64,000 nt of DNA, taken from assembly GCF_902459565.1 (NCBI RefSeq), contig NZ_CABPSN010000010.1, positions 62,001-126,000 on the forward strand, read 5' to 3'. This document shows positions 36,528-49,644 of this stretch, one piece after another. The notes under the pieces were generated by a model that was not told where the DNA came from, did not search any database, and was given only the letters and a program-made list of their open reading frames with translations. How positions within the stretch are numbered: the first letter of the stretch is position 1; every line of letters starts with the position of its first letter. The position numbers and the translations under genes were made by a program. The stretch is from Pandoraea aquatica. Its GTDB lineage: Bacteria; Pseudomonadota; Gammaproteobacteria; Burkholderiales; Burkholderiaceae.

Positions 36528-39152
36528 ATGAAAGTCGCAGACATTCGGGAAAAATTCCTAAACTTCTTCGAGTCGAAGGGGCACACCATCGTGCGCTCGT
36601 CGAGCCTCGTGCCGTCCAATGACCCCACGCTGCTGTTCACGAACTCCGGCATGGTGCAGTTCAAGGACGTCTTCCTCGGACTCGAATCGCGCCCGTACAC
36701 GCGCGCGACCACGGCCCAGCGCAGCGTGCGCGCCGGCGGTAAGCACAACGACCTCGAGAACGTGGGCTACACCGCCCGTCACCATACGTTCTTCGAAATG
36801 CTGGGCAACTTCTCGTTCGGCGATTACTTCAAGCGCGAAGCGATTCAGTACGCGTGGGAATTGCTGACGACCGTCTACAAGCTCCCGAAGGAAAAGCTCT
36901 GGGTCACCGTCTACAAGGAAGACGACGAGGCCTACGACATCTGGGCGAAGGAAGTGGGCGTGCCGGCCGAGCGCATCATCCGCATCGGCGACAACAAGGG
37001 CGCACGTTACGCCTCGGACAACTTCTGGCAGATGGCCGACACCGGTCCGTGCGGCCCGTGCTCGGAAATCTTCTTCGACCACGGCGAAGACGTGTGGGGC
37101 GGCCCGCCGGGATCGCCGGAAGAAGACGGCGACCGCTACATCGAAATCTGGAACCTCGTGTTCATGCAGTTCAACCGCGACGAGCAGGGCAATATGACGC
37201 CGCTGCCCAAGCCGTGCGTTGACACCGGCATGGGGCTGGAGCGTATCGCGGCTGTGCTGCAACACGTTCACAGCAACTACGAGATCGACCTGTTCCAGCA
37301 CCTGATCAAGGCCGCGGGCCGCGAGACGGGCGTGACCGATCTGGGCGCGAACTCGCTCAAGGTGATCGCCGATCACATCCGTGCGTGCTCGTTCCTGATC
37401 GTCGACGGTGTGATTCCGGGTAACGAAGGTCGCGGCTACGTGCTGCGCCGTATCATCCGCCGCGCGATTCGTCACGGTTACAAGCTCGGCTGCAAGAAGC
37501 CGTTCTTCTACAAGCTCGTGCCGGATCTGGTCGCCGAGATGGGCGTCGCCTATCCGGAACTGGCCCAGGCACAGCAGCGCGTGACCGACGTGCTCAAGCA
37601 GGAAGAAGAGCGTTTCGGCGAGACCATCGAGAACGGCATGGAAATTCTCGAAGGCGCGCTGGCCGATCTGGCCAAGAAGGGCGTGACCACGCTCGACGGC
37701 GAACTGGCATTCAAGCTGCACGACACGTATGGCTTCCCGCTCGATCTGACGGCAGACGTCTGCCGCGAGCGCAGCATCACGGTGGACGAAGCGGGCTTCG
37801 ATTCCGCGATGGCGCGTCAGCGCGAACAGGCACGTGCTGCGGGCAAGTTCAAGATGGCGACGGCCCTCGAATACACGGGTGACAAGACGCGCTTCGAAGG
37901 CTACGACAAGCTCGCGCTCGAAGGCGCGAAGGTCACGGCGCTGTACGTCGACGGCACCAGCGTGGGCAAGATGAGCGCCGGTCAGCAAGGCATCGTGGTG
38001 CTCGACACCACGCCGTTCTACGCCGAGTCGGGCGGTCAGGTGGGCGATCAGGGTCTGATCGTCGCCGGCGCGGCACGCTTCGGTGTGTCGGACACGCAGA
38101 AGATTCAGGCCGACGTGTTCGGTCACTACGGTTCGCTGGAATCGGGTGAGCTGAAGGTCGGTGAAGCGGTGACGGCACAGGTCGACGCCGTGCGTCGCGC
38201 GCGCACCGTGCGCAACCACTCGGCGACTCACTTGATGCACAAGGCATTGCGTGAAGTGCTGGGCGGCCACGTGCAGCAGAAGGGTTCGCTCGTCGACGCC
38301 GACAAGACCCGCTTCGACTTCGCCCACAACGCTGCCATGACGGCCGACGAAATTCGTCGCGTGGAAGACATCGTGAACGCGGAAGTGCTGGCGAACGCGC
38401 CGACGCAAGCCGCGCTGATGTCGTTCGACGACGCGGTCAAGGGCGGTGCGATGGCGCTGTTCGGCGAGAAGTACGGCGACGAAGTGCGCGTGCTCGACAT
38501 CGGATCGTCGCGCGAACTGTGCGGCGGTACGCACGTCTCGCGCACGGGCGATATCGGCCTGTTCAAGATCGTGATGGAAGGTGGCGTGGCTGCCGGTATC
38601 CGTCGCGTGGAAGCGATCACCGGCGATAACTCAGTGCGCTTCGTCCAGACGCTCGACGACCAGATCAACGAAGCGGCCGCTGCGCTGAAGACGCAACCCG
38701 CAGAACTGAGCCCGCGTATCGCGCAGGTGCAGGAGCAGGTCAAGTCGCTGGAGAAGGAACTGGCGGCGCTCAAGTCGAAGCTGGCGTCGAGCCAGGGCGA
38801 CGAGCTGGTCGAGAAGGCTGTCGACGTGAACGGTCTGAAGGTGCTGGCCGCACAGCTCGAAGGCGCCGATGCGAAGACGCTTCGCGAGACGATGGACAAG
38901 CTCAAGGACAAGCTGAAGAGCGCAGCCATCGTGCTGGCTGCCGTCGAAGGCGGCAAGGTCACGCTGATCGCCGGTGTGACGGCGGACGCGACGGCCAAGG
39001 TCAAGGCGGGCGAACTGGTCAACTTTGTCGCGCAGCAAGTCGGCGGCAAGGGCGGCGGTCGTCCGGACATGGCGCAGGCCGGTGGTACCGACCCGTCGCA
39101 ACTGCCGCAGGCGCTCGCCGGCGTGCAGGCATGGGTGGCGGGCAAGCTGTAA
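36528..39152 (+). CDS. alaS: Alanyl-tRNA synthetase
   Basis: An 874-residue enzyme from the ATG at 36528 ([19 protein letters not shown]). It shows the class II core ([38 protein letters not shown]), the editing domain with [16 protein letters not shown] and the zinc motif [13 protein letters not shown]. The C-Ala domain near the end reads [15 protein letters not shown]. Frames to 36393 exist upstream, but the homologous start is here. Confidence 0.97.
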   Translation: MKVADIREKFLNFFESKGHTIVRSSSLVPSNDPTLLFTNSGMVQFKDVFLGLESRPYTRATTAQRSVRAGGKHNDLENVGYTARHHTFFEMLGNFSFGDYFKREAIQYAWELLTTVYKLPKEKLWVTVYKEDDEAYDIWAKEVGVPAERIIRIGDNKGARYASDNFWQMADTGPCGPCSEIFFDHGEDVWGGPPGSPEEDGDRYIEIWNLVFMQFNRDEQGNMTPLPKPCVDTGMGLERIAAVLQHVHSNYEIDLFQHLIKAAGRETGVTDLGANSLKVIADHIRACSFLIVDGVIPGNEGRGYVLRRIIRRAIRHGYKLGCKKPFFYKLVPDLVAEMGVAYPELAQAQQRVTDVLKQEEERFGETIENGMEILEGALADLAKKGVTTLDGELAFKLHDTYGFPLDLTADVCRERSITVDEAGFDSAMARQREQARAAGKFKMATALEYTGDKTRFEGYDKLALEGAKVTALYVDGTSVGKMSAGQQGIVVLDTTPFYAESGGQVGDQGLIVAGAARFGVSDTQKIQADVFGHYGSLESGELKVGEAVTAQVDAVRRARTVRNHSATHLMHKALREVLGGHVQQKGSLVDADKTRFDFAHNAAMTADEIRRVEDIVNAEVLANAPTQAALMSFDDAVKGGAMALFGEKYGDEVRVLDIGSSRELCGGTHVSRTGDIGLFKIVMEGGVAAGIRRVEAITGDNSVRFVQTLDDQINEAAAALKTQPAELSPRIAQVQEQVKSLEKELAALKSKLASSQGDELVEKAVDVNGLKVLAAQLEGADAKTLRETMDKLKDKLKSAAIVLAAVEGGKVTLIAGVTADATAKVKAGELVNFVAQQVGGKGGGRPDMAQAGGTDPSQLPQALAGVQAWVAGKL

Positions 39153-39212
39153 TACCTCGATGGCGGGGATTCGTCCCCGACCTCGGTCAGGCATGCATCA
39201 AGTCTGACCCAA

Positions 39213-39242
39213 GCAAAACGCGCACTTCGGTGCGCGTTTTGC
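39213..39242 (+). terminator. alaS terminator
   Basis: A 13-bp perfect stem (GCAAAACGCGCAC) closed by a TTCG tetraloop, 60 bp after the alaS stop. Confidence 0.8.
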
Positions 39243-39414
39243 ATTTCTGGCCGGATCGCACGCAACATCGCCCTGTCGCGCGCAGGGGAACCCACCCCTT
39301 CGGTAATGGTTTGCATGTAAAGTATTCCGCACGTTGTCCGCATAAGAACGAGCGACATCGGGTGCGCAAGACACCGGATGCGCAGATCAACGAGTCAAAC
39401 GAGTCAAACGAGAC

Positions 39415-40749
39415 ATGCAGAACCCACGAGACGCCACGCGAAACGGCGCAAGCGGTTCTGCCAAGATTCCACCCATTCACCTCGCCTGCGGGCCAGCCAT
39501 CGCCATGCCAGCTACTCTCGCCGATTCCGACAATGTCACGAAGCTGCATCAGCCGTCGCCGGAGCGCGCGGCGTGGCGCATTGCGCTGTCGTGCATGCTC
39601 GCCTTGTCGATTGCGATGGGAATCGGTCGCTTCGCTTTCACACCGATGCTGCCGCTCATGCTGCATGAGCATCTCACTGACATTCAGCACGGCAGCTGGC
39701 TCGCATCACTGAACTACGCGGGGTACTTTATCGGGGCGTTATCGTGCATGTGGCTGCACTTCACGCCGACGCTCATCATTCGCTTCGCACTCGCCGCGAC
39801 GGTCGCACTGACGTTGGCGATGGGGTTGATGGAATCGTTCGCGGTATGGGCGATCGTGCGTACGCTCGCGGGCGTGATGAGCGCGTGGGCGATGGTGTTC
39901 TCGGCAGGGTGGGGCTTTCGCAAGCTGGCCGAGCTGCGCATGCCGAGTCTGGGCGGCGTGATCTTTGCAGGCCCCGGCGCGGGCATCGTGGTGACGGGCC
40001 TGCTCGCGAGTCTGAACGATGCGCTCGGTTGGCCGGCGCGCGGCGGCTGGTTGCTGTGCGGCGTGCTCGCGCTGGCGTTGCTTGCCGTCATCTGGCGGAC
40101 GTTCGTGGCCGATATGCCTGTGGCCGTCGACGCGACAAAGTCGGCCGACGCCGCCAAATCTACGGCCGCCCCCTCGATCAATCATGGCAGTGGCGAGAGC
40201 GTGATCCCGGTCACGATCCTGTACAGCTTCGCAGGCTTCGGCTACATCATCACAGCGACGTTCCTGCCGGTGATTGCACGTCAGGCATTGCCCGGCTCCC
40301 CGTGGCCCGATCTGTTCTTCCCGCTGCTCGGTCTGATGGTGATTCCGGGCGCCATCATCGGCGCACGCGCGCCGCTCTCGTGGGATAACCGTCTGCTGCT
40401 CGCGGTGTGTTACGTCATGCAGGGGCTGGGGGTGGGCATCGGCATCGTGCTGCCGAACGTCGTGGGCTTTGCGCTGGGGAGTGTGCTGGTGGGGCTCCCG
40501 TTCACGGCGATTACGGTCTACGCGGTGCGCGAGTGCCGACGTTTGCGTGGGGACAATGCCAATGGCCTGATCGGGCTGGTGACGGCATCCTATGGCATCG
40601 GGCAGATCGTCGGGCCGCTGGTAGCCGCGCCGCTCGTCGCCGCGACCGGTGGGTTCACGACGGCCCTGCTGTGTGCCAGCGGCGTGCTCGTGCTCGGGGC
40701 TGTCGGCTTCGTGTGGGACTGGCGTCGTTCGCTCGAACGCGCGCCCTGA
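39415..40749 (+). CDS. MFS transporter, YbfB/YjiJ family
   Basis: A 444-residue protein with 12 membrane helices, beginning after a ~60-residue tail at ALSCMLALSIAMGIGRFAFT, where GRFAFTPMLPLM is the helix 1-2 motif of YbfB/YjiJ-like MFS proteins. The second half starts VIPVTILYSFAGFGYIITA. The start is uncertain: ATG at 39505 gives 414 residues and removes a low-complexity tail. Three 8-9-bp tandem units (TCAAACGAG) end 2 bp before the 39415 ATG. Substrate unknown. Confidence 0.85.
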   Translation: MQNPRDATRNGASGSAKIPPIHLACGPAIAMPATLADSDNVTKLHQPSPERAAWRIALSCMLALSIAMGIGRFAFTPMLPLMLHEHLTDIQHGSWLASLNYAGYFIGALSCMWLHFTPTLIIRFALAATVALTLAMGLMESFAVWAIVRTLAGVMSAWAMVFSAGWGFRKLAELRMPSLGGVIFAGPGAGIVVTGLLASLNDALGWPARGGWLLCGVLALALLAVIWRTFVADMPVAVDATKSADAAKSTAAPSINHGSGESVIPVTILYSFAGFGYIITATFLPVIARQALPGSPWPDLFFPLLGLMVIPGAIIGARAPLSWDNRLLLAVCYVMQGLGVGIGIVLPNVVGFALGSVLVGLPFTAITVYAVRECRRLRGDNANGLIGLVTASYGIGQIVGPLVAAPLVAATGGFTTALLCASGVLVLGAVGFVWDWRRSLERAP

Positions 40750-40805
40750 TGCGACGACCCCAGTAGACCCTCGCCCGAAACTTCGGACTTTCCTCAGAGA
40801 AGCGT

Positions 40806-41576
40806 ATGTCTTTTACCTTGAAGGCGGGCCGAAAGGCCGCCACTGCCATGAGTGACGAGGAGCGTCAGGTGCGCGTCGATCTCGCCGCCTGCTATCGCCT
40901 CGTGGCGCTGAACGGCTGGGACGATCTCATCTACACGCACATCTCCGCGATGGTGCCGGGCGAGCCGGGGCATTTCCTCATCAACCCGTTCGGACTGGCG
41001 TTCGACGAAGTGACCGCGTCGAATCTCGTCAAGATCACGATGGACGGCGAGATCGTGGGCGAGAGCGAGCATCCCGTCAACGTGACCGGGTTTGCGCTAC
41101 ATGGCGCGGTACACGCCGCACGCGCGGATGCCGTTTGCGTCATGCATTTGCACAACACGGCGGGTATCGCTGTGTCGATCCAGCCGCACGGTTTGTTGCC
41201 GATTTCGCAGCACGCACTGCGCTTTCACGAGCGCATCGGGTATCACGATTACGAAGGTCTGTCGTTTTCGCCGTCGGAGGGTGAGCGGCTGGTGACGTCG
41301 CTCGGCGCACACCCCGCGATGCTGCTGCGCAATCACGGCACACTGACCGTCGGGCGTACGGTGGCCGAAGCCTTCGTGCTGATGGCGACGCTGATCAAGG
41401 CCTGCGAGATCCAGTTGCAGGCGCTGACGGGCGGCGCTGCGCCGAATTTGCCGAGCCCGGCGGTGCAGGACAAGACTGCGATTCAGCTCGAAGACGGCGG
41501 CGCGATCGAAGGCGTTCTGGAATGGCCTGCGCTGCTGCGCAAACTCGATAGAATAGACGCCTCGTTTCGCGATTGA
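40806..41576 (+). CDS. Class II aldolase/adducin-family protein
   Basis: A 256-residue protein. The zinc-binding His are in CVMHLHNTAG (HxH) and the Tyr/His region MLLRNHGTLTVGRTVAEAFV. It has the fold of L-fuculose-phosphate aldolase and related decarboxylases and epimerases. ATG at 40848 (MSDEERQVRVDLA) is another start. It probably forms an operon with the tautomerase gene 114 bp downstream, but the substrate is unknown. Confidence 0.85.
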   Translation: MSFTLKAGRKAATAMSDEERQVRVDLAACYRLVALNGWDDLIYTHISAMVPGEPGHFLINPFGLAFDEVTASNLVKITMDGEIVGESEHPVNVTGFALHGAVHAARADAVCVMHLHNTAGIAVSIQPHGLLPISQHALRFHERIGYHDYEGLSFSPSEGERLVTSLGAHPAMLLRNHGTLTVGRTVAEAFVLMATLIKACEIQLQALTGGAAPNLPSPAVQDKTAIQLEDGGAIEGVLEWPALLRKLDRIDASFRD

Positions 41577-41690
41577 CCGTTCGATGGAGGACGCGCGGAC
41601 TTCTGGTCTGTGGCGGTCGGGCAGGGCATCGGAGACGTCCGGCAGCGTCGCGCCGCCGGTTCCAATAACGACATCAGGAGATAGATCGCA

Positions 41691-41885
41691 ATGCCAACGT
41701 TTCACGTCGAGATGTTCGAAGGGCGCACCGTCGAGCAAAAGCGCGCGTTCGTCAAAGCCGTTACGCAAGCGGCAGTGGAGACGATCGGTTGCACGCCGGG
41801 GTCCGTCGATATCATCATCACCGACATCAAGCCCGAGAACTGGTCCACGGCAGGCACGCTCTGGTCGGATCCGCGCCCCGAGTGA
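41691..41885 (+). CDS. 4-oxalocrotonate tautomerase-family protein
   Basis: A 64-residue protein with the catalytic Pro directly after Met (MPTFHVEMFEGRTVEQKRAF) and the family helix KRAFVKAVTQAAVETIG. The full-length 4-OT size and the start at 41691 with AGGAGA about 10 bp upstream support it. It isomerises an enol-keto acid; the partner substrate is not identified. Confidence 0.87.
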   Translation: MPTFHVEMFEGRTVEQKRAFVKAVTQAAVETIGCTPGSVDIIITDIKPENWSTAGTLWSDPRPE

Positions 41886-41988
41886 GCGCGTGTATCTGAA
41901 GTCGCAAATCTGTTAAGCCGGTGACCGTCACCGGGCAGTCTGAAGCGGGGGCGTCGTGTGGCGTTCCCGCCGTCTTGAAGAGGTCGTC

Positions 41989-43089
41989 ATGTCGCAAGCT
42001 CCGTCCGTTCCGAATATTGAGATCACGTCCGCCGACGCGGCGCAAACGCCGCAGCACTTCGCGTCCGACAACTACGCCGGGATTTGCCCCGAGGCCATGC
42101 GCTATCTGGTCGAGGCAAATGCCAGCGGTCATGAAGTGTCGTATGGCGACGATACATGGACGCAACGCGTGTGCGACGGCATCCGGCAACTCTTCGACAC
42201 GGACTGCGAGGTCTTCTTCGTTTTCAACGGCACGGCGGCCAACTCGCTTGCACTGGCGTCGCTGTCGCAGTCGTATCACTCCGTCATCTGTCACGAACTG
42301 GCGCACGTCGAGACCGATGAGTGCGGTGGTCCGGAGTTCTTCTCCAACGGCGCGAAGCTGCTCACCGCGCGCGGTCGCGAGAACAACGGCAAGCTCACGC
42401 CTGACGCCGTCGAGGCCGTGATCAACCGCCGCTCGGACATCCACTTCCCGAAGCCCAAGGTCGTCACGCTCACGCAGGCGACGGAGGTGGGTACCGTCTA
42501 TTCGGTCGACGAGGTCAAAGCGATCTCGGCCGTCGCCAAGCGCCGCAACCTGCGCGTGCATATGGACGGCGCCCGTTTCGCCAATGCGGTCGCGACGCTC
42601 GGCTGCCATCCGGGCGACGTGACCTGGCGTGCGGGCGTGGACGTGCTGTGTTTCGGCGGCACGAAGAACGGCTTGCCGGTCGGTGAGGCGGTGGTGTTCT
42701 TCAACCGTTCGCTCGCAGAAGATTTTGCTTACCGCGTGAAACAGGCGGGGCAGTTGGCCTCGAAGATGCGCTTCATCTCCGCGCCGTGGCTCGGCATGCT
42801 GGAGAACGACACGTGGTTGCGCCATGCGCGGCACGCGAACGAGATGGCGCAGTTGCTTGCGAGTCGCATCCGCGACATTCCCGGCGTGTCGATCATGTTT
42901 GAGACGCAGGCCAACGGCGTGTTCGCAGAACTCCCGCCGCATGTCATCGAAGCGCTACGCGCGAAGGGCTGGCGCTTCTATACGTTCATCGGTGCGGGTG
43001 GCTGCCGCTTCATGTGCGCGTGGGATACCCGTGTGGAGACGGTTGAACGTCTAGCCGCGGATATCCGTGCGCTGAGCACCAAGGTCTAA
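41989..43089 (+). CDS. ltaE: Low-specificity L-threonine aldolase
   Basis: A 366-residue PLP enzyme from the ATG at 41989. The PLP-binding Lys is in VLCFGGTKNGLPVGEAVVFF, and HELAHVETDECGGPEFFSNG matches the conserved substrate loop. It splits L-threonine or L-allo-threonine to glycine and acetaldehyde. A terminator follows after 13 bp. Confidence 0.92.
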   Translation: MSQAPSVPNIEITSADAAQTPQHFASDNYAGICPEAMRYLVEANASGHEVSYGDDTWTQRVCDGIRQLFDTDCEVFFVFNGTAANSLALASLSQSYHSVICHELAHVETDECGGPEFFSNGAKLLTARGRENNGKLTPDAVEAVINRRSDIHFPKPKVVTLTQATEVGTVYSVDEVKAISAVAKRRNLRVHMDGARFANAVATLGCHPGDVTWRAGVDVLCFGGTKNGLPVGEAVVFFNRSLAEDFAYRVKQAGQLASKMRFISAPWLGMLENDTWLRHARHANEMAQLLASRIRDIPGVSIMFETQANGVFAELPPHVIEALRAKGWRFYTFIGAGGCRFMCAWDTRVETVERLAADIRALSTKV

Positions 43090-43102
43090 TAAAAATTGCC
43101 GC

Positions 43103-43129
43103 AAAACGCCACGTCAAGCGGCGTTTTTG
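43103..43129 (+). terminator. ltaE terminator
   Basis: Stem AAAACGCC/GGCGTTTT with a 9-nt loop and a T run, 13 bp after the stop. Confidence 0.75.
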
Positions 43130-43201
43130 ATGTGGCGGGAAGCGGGCAGGAAGCGGCATGCCGAACGGTGCTTACGGCCGATCTCGCGCGATCTTGTCCG
43201 A

Positions 43202-44620
43202 TCAGGCCTGACGCGGCGCCGGCACCGTCGGCGTCAAGAAGCGGTGCGCCAGCGTGTGATAGAACGACGGCGCGATGGTGCGCGAGACCTGCGTCGACAG
43301 CAGGGCGACGGCCATGAGCGGAATCACCATCTGGTGGCCGTCGATCATCTCCATGACGATCACGAACGACGTAATCGGCGACTGCGTCACCGCTGCCAGA
43401 TAGCCGACCATGCACAGCGCGGCCATGGCGGGCAGCGGGATCACGGATGTTACGTGCGCCATCACATTCCCCAACCCGGCACCGATCGCCAGCGACGGCG
43501 CGAAGATCCCGCCGGGAATGCCCGACAGATACGACACACACAAAGCGGCAAACTTCAGCACGGCGTAAAACGGCGAAAGTGCGGCGTGCGATTCCAGCAA
43601 TCCCCGCGCTTCGGCGTAGCCGCTGCCGAACGTGGTGCCGCCCGAGACAATGCCGATCACCGCAATCGCCAGACCGCACAGGAAAGCGAAGCGCACCGGG
43701 CGTGCGCGACGCAGATTGACCAGTTGCGCGGGCATCCATCGCGGTACGTTAAGCATCAACCAGCCGAACAGCCCACCGGCTACGCCCGTCAGCACGCTGG
43801 CGGCGATGAGCACGGGAATGAGCGCCCAGGTGAACTCGCTGATGGCCTTGATCTGGCCGAAGTAGAGATAGTTGCCTTGTAGACCGAGCGCCACGACGCC
43901 TGAGAAGATGATGGCGGTGATGAGCGTGCCGCTACTGCGTGCGACGAAGCTGCGGCTCAGCTCTTCAATGGCGAACACGACGCCCGCGAGCGGCGTGTTG
44001 AATGCGGCTGCCAGACCTGCCGCTGCCCCGGCGAGCGTGAGTTGCCGCTCGATGTGCACGCTGCTGCGGCGATACCCGCGTCGCATGGCGTACATCAGCG
44101 ATGCGCCGATCTGTACCGTCGGGCCTTCGCGACCGATCGTGAAGCCGCAGAGAATGCCGAGAAACGAGATCGCGATCTTGCCGAACATGATGCGCAGCGT
44201 CAGCAGCGATTTCGACAGACGCGAGTCCTGAAGCGTGGCGATCACCTGGGGAATGCCGCTGCCTTCCGCGCCGCGGAAGAACTTCTGCGTCAGCCATATC
44301 GCCAGCGCGGCCCCCAGCGGTGTGACGAACAGCGGCAGCCAAAAGCCGTGGGTCAGCATGCGCTGGAACAGCTCGAATCCGAAGTCCACGAGCTTGGCAT
44401 AGGCCACCGACACCAGACCGACGAGCACTGCGCCGAGCCAGAACACGCCGTAGTTGTGCCACAGACGCCGTGAGCGGCGCACGCCGCGTTGGGTCAGCCG
44501 GGCCGACAGCGAGGTGGGCGACGCGGCAGGCGGGGAGGGCGAAGCAGACGACGAGGGCGGCGGAGGCGACGAAGGCGGGGTGTCGGACGCGGGCGGAACG
44601 TTCGGTGGAATGTCAGTCAC
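43202..44620 (-). CDS. CLC-type chloride/proton exchanger
   Basis: A 472-residue membrane protein from the GTG at 44620 (VTDIPPNVPPASD). Longer frames reach 45400 but are not CLC-like. Family motifs are GSGIPQVIATL, GREGPTVQIGASL (gating Glu) and GIFAPSLAIGAGLGN. The second Glu (VFAIEELSRSF) marks proton-coupled exchangers rather than channels. The N-terminal 50 residues are a Pro/Ser-rich tail. The gene faces away from the Nudix gene. Confidence 0.9.
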   Translation of the reverse strand: MTDIPPNVPPASDTPPSSPPPPSSSASPSPPAASPTSLSARLTQRGVRRSRRLWHNYGVFWLGAVLVGLVSVAYAKLVDFGFELFQRMLTHGFWLPLFVTPLGAALAIWLTQKFFRGAEGSGIPQVIATLQDSRLSKSLLTLRIMFGKIAISFLGILCGFTIGREGPTVQIGASLMYAMRRGYRRSSVHIERQLTLAGAAAGLAAAFNTPLAGVVFAIEELSRSFVARSSGTLITAIIFSGVVALGLQGNYLYFGQIKAISEFTWALIPVLIAASVLTGVAGGLFGWLMLNVPRWMPAQLVNLRRARPVRFAFLCGLAIAVIGIVSGGTTFGSGYAEARGLLESHAALSPFYAVLKFAALCVSYLSGIPGGIFAPSLAIGAGLGNVMAHVTSVIPLPAMAALCMVGYLAAVTQSPITSFVIVMEMIDGHQMVIPLMAVALLSTQVSRTIAPSFYHTLAHRFLTPTVPAPRQA

Positions 44621-44764
44621 GGGGCCGTGATCGAAAATTGAAAGACGTTCGACGATTATACGCCCCGACCTGTTTGGGCCTGGTCCGGGCGAGTCTCGGA
44701 ATTTGCCGAATATGCAGCGCGTCATGAGTTCATTTAATATGTTCGGATTCGCTGAAGAACGATC

Positions 44765-45295
44765 ATGAACGAACTCATTTTTTGTCCCCGCTGTGCCTCC
44801 GCGCTCGATTCTCGCGACGTCGCGGGGCGTATTCGCCGCGCCTGTCCGGACGCGGCTTGTGGTTTCGTCCACTGGGACAACCCGCTGCCGGTCGTGGCCG
44901 GGCTCGTGGAATACCGGGGCCAGATTCTGCTGGCACGCAATGCGGCCTGGACCGAAGGCATGTTCGCGCTCATCACCGGTTTTCTTGAGCGCGACGAGAC
45001 GCCCGAAGACGGCATTCGCCGCGAAATCAAGGAAGAGACGAATCTGGAGACCGACGCGATTTCGCTGCTCGGCGTCTACGAATTCATGCGCAAGAACGAG
45101 CTGATCATCGCGTATCACGCGGTCTGTGACGGCGATATCCAGCTGTCTGAGGAGCTGGCCGAGTTCCGGCTCGTCGCGCCGCATCAGGTGCGTCCGTGGC
45201 GCGCAGGCACCGGGCATGCGGTTGCCGAATGGCTGCGACGGCGCAATCTGCCGGTCGAGTACGTCGAGTCGGCGCGGATGTCGATTGCCGGTTGA
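44765..45295 (+). CDS. Nudix hydrolase with zinc ribbon
   Basis: A 176-residue protein. The N-terminal Cys pairs (CPRC at residue 7 and CPDAAC at residue 28) form a small zinc ribbon. The Nudix box is GFLERDETPEDGIRREIKEE then TNLE, with all key residues. This zinc ribbon plus Nudix arrangement is seen in NudC-like and related NAD- or nucleotide-pyrophosphatases. The substrate cannot be told. Confidence 0.88.
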   Translation: MNELIFCPRCASALDSRDVAGRIRRACPDAACGFVHWDNPLPVVAGLVEYRGQILLARNAAWTEGMFALITGFLERDETPEDGIRREIKEETNLETDAISLLGVYEFMRKNELIIAYHAVCDGDIQLSEELAEFRLVAPHQVRPWRAGTGHAVAEWLRRRNLPVEYVESARMSIAG

Positions 45296-45429
45296 TGTGT
45301 CGATGGGCGTCGATGCGTGTCGATGCGCTGAAACGGGCGCGGTCGGGCGTGTTTTGCGATGACTACGGTAGAATCGCGGTTTGCGGGGCAAACCCCGCAA
45401 CAGATTCGAACAAGACCGAAGAGAGGGAC

Positions 45430-45663
45430 ATGAGCATGGAATTCCAGAAAGAAGTCGACGCGAGCGGCCTGAACTGCCCGCTGCCGATCCTGCGTGCCAA
45501 GAAGGCGCTGGCGGAAATGCAAAGCGGTGAAGTGCTTCACATCATCGCCACCGATCCGGGCTCGGGGCGCGATTTCACGGCGTTTGCGAAGCAGACCGGG
45601 AACGAATTGCTGCAAACGACGGGCGACGGTAAGACGTTCCACTTCTGGATGCGTCGTCGCTGA
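45430..45663 (+). CDS. tusA: TusA-family sulfurtransferase
   Basis: A 77-residue protein with the active Cys in DASGLNCPLPILRAKKAL and the C-terminal KTFHFWMRRR. The family accepts sulfur from IscS-type desulfurases for tRNA thiolation or Moco-related sulfur transfer. The start at 45430 follows GAGAGGGAC about 5 bp upstream. A TAGAAT -10-like element lies near 45369-45374. It is convergent with galU. Confidence 0.88.
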   Translation: MSMEFQKEVDASGLNCPLPILRAKKALAEMQSGEVLHIIATDPGSGRDFTAFAKQTGNELLQTTGDGKTFHFWMRRR

Positions 45664-45701
45664 GCCCAGCGATGCCGAGGCGGTAAGCGCTCGGCAGACA
45701 C

Positions 45702-45734
45702 AAAAAAACCGACGGACATGCCGTCGGTTTTTTT
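45702..45734. terminator. Bidirectional terminator between tusA and galU
   Basis: Stem of seven A plus CCGACGG pairing with CCGTCGG plus seven T. It serves both convergent genes. Confidence 0.85.
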
Positions 45735-45755
45735 ATTTGCGCAGGTGACAGACGC

Positions 45756-46643
45756 TCAGGTCAGGTCGCCTTGCACATCTTCCTGCAAGTACTTGCGGAA
45801 AGCATCCTTCAGCTCCGGGTGACGCAGCGCGAACTCCACCGTCGCCTTCAGATAGCCGAGCTTGCTGCCGCAATCGAAGCGCTTGCCAGCGTAGCGATAG
45901 GCGAGCACGACTTCATCCTGCATGAGCTTCTGGATGGCGTCCGTCAGCTGGATCTCGCCGCCCGAACCCGGATCGATCTCTCGGATGCAGTCGAAGATGC
46001 GCGGACGCAGCACATAACGGCCGACCACGCCCAGATTCGACGGTGCATTTTCCGGCGCCGGCTTCTCGACGATGTCCGTCAACTTGACGATCGCCTTCTC
46101 GCCCCAGTCCGTGCCCTTGACGATACCGTACGAGCGGCTTTGCTCGATGGGGATCTCTTCTACGCCGATGATCGAGTTGTGATACTGGTTGTACAGATCG
46201 ACCATCTGCTTGAGCACCGGCGGCTGGCCGTCGAGCAAGTCGTCGGCGAGGATGACGGCGAACGGCTCGTCACCCACCAGCTTCTCGGCGCAAAGCACGG
46301 CGTGACCCAGACCCAGCGCCTTCGGCTGACGCACATAGAAACAATCGATGTGCGGCGGCTTGATCGAATGCACCACGTCGAGCAGCGCTTGCTTATTCTT
46401 CGCTTCGAGTTCGGCTTCCAGTTCGAATGCCGTATCGAAGTGATCTTCGATGGCGCGCTTGTTACGGCCCGTCACGAAAATCATCTCGGTGATGCCCGCC
46501 GCTGCCGCCTCTTCCACGGCGTACTGAATCAGCGGCTTGTCCACGACCGGCAGCATTTCCTTGGGGCTCGCCTTGGTCGCCGGCAGAAACCGCGTGCCGA
46601 GGCCCGCAACGGGGAACACGGCTTTGGTCACAATGGCTTTCAT
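45756..46643 (-). CDS. galU: UTP-glucose-1-phosphate uridylyltransferase
   Basis: A 295-residue nucleotidyltransferase. The N-terminus [20 protein letters not shown] has the G-rich nucleotide-binding loop, and [20 protein letters not shown] and [16 protein letters not shown] are GalU signatures. It makes UDP-glucose for LPS and exopolysaccharide. It follows valS with 29 bp between them on the same strand. Confidence 0.95.
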   Translation of the reverse strand: MKAIVTKAVFPVAGLGTRFLPATKASPKEMLPVVDKPLIQYAVEEAAAAGITEMIFVTGRNKRAIEDHFDTAFELEAELEAKNKQALLDVVHSIKPPHIDCFYVRQPKALGLGHAVLCAEKLVGDEPFAVILADDLLDGQPPVLKQMVDLYNQYHNSIIGVEEIPIEQSRSYGIVKGTDWGEKAIVKLTDIVEKPAPENAPSNLGVVGRYVLRPRIFDCIREIDPGSGGEIQLTDAIQKLMQDEVVLAYRYAGKRFDCGSKLGYLKATVEFALRHPELKDAFRKYLQEDVQGDLT

Positions 46644-46672
46644 TAGTTTCTCCCTGATGGATATTGCGCGTC

Positions 46673-49534
<2,862 letters not shown>

Positions 49535-49644
49535 GGATTGATGGACCGTGTAATGCGTGAAACCTTGAATTATAAAAGATTCGGTGGCGTTTCCGCGCCG
49601 CAGCAGGATTTATAATCGGGCTTCACTCGAAATTCCTCCCCGAC

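Noticed and set aside
36558-38534. A 658-residue open frame opposite alaS
   Set aside because: Antisense shadow of alaS with biased composition.
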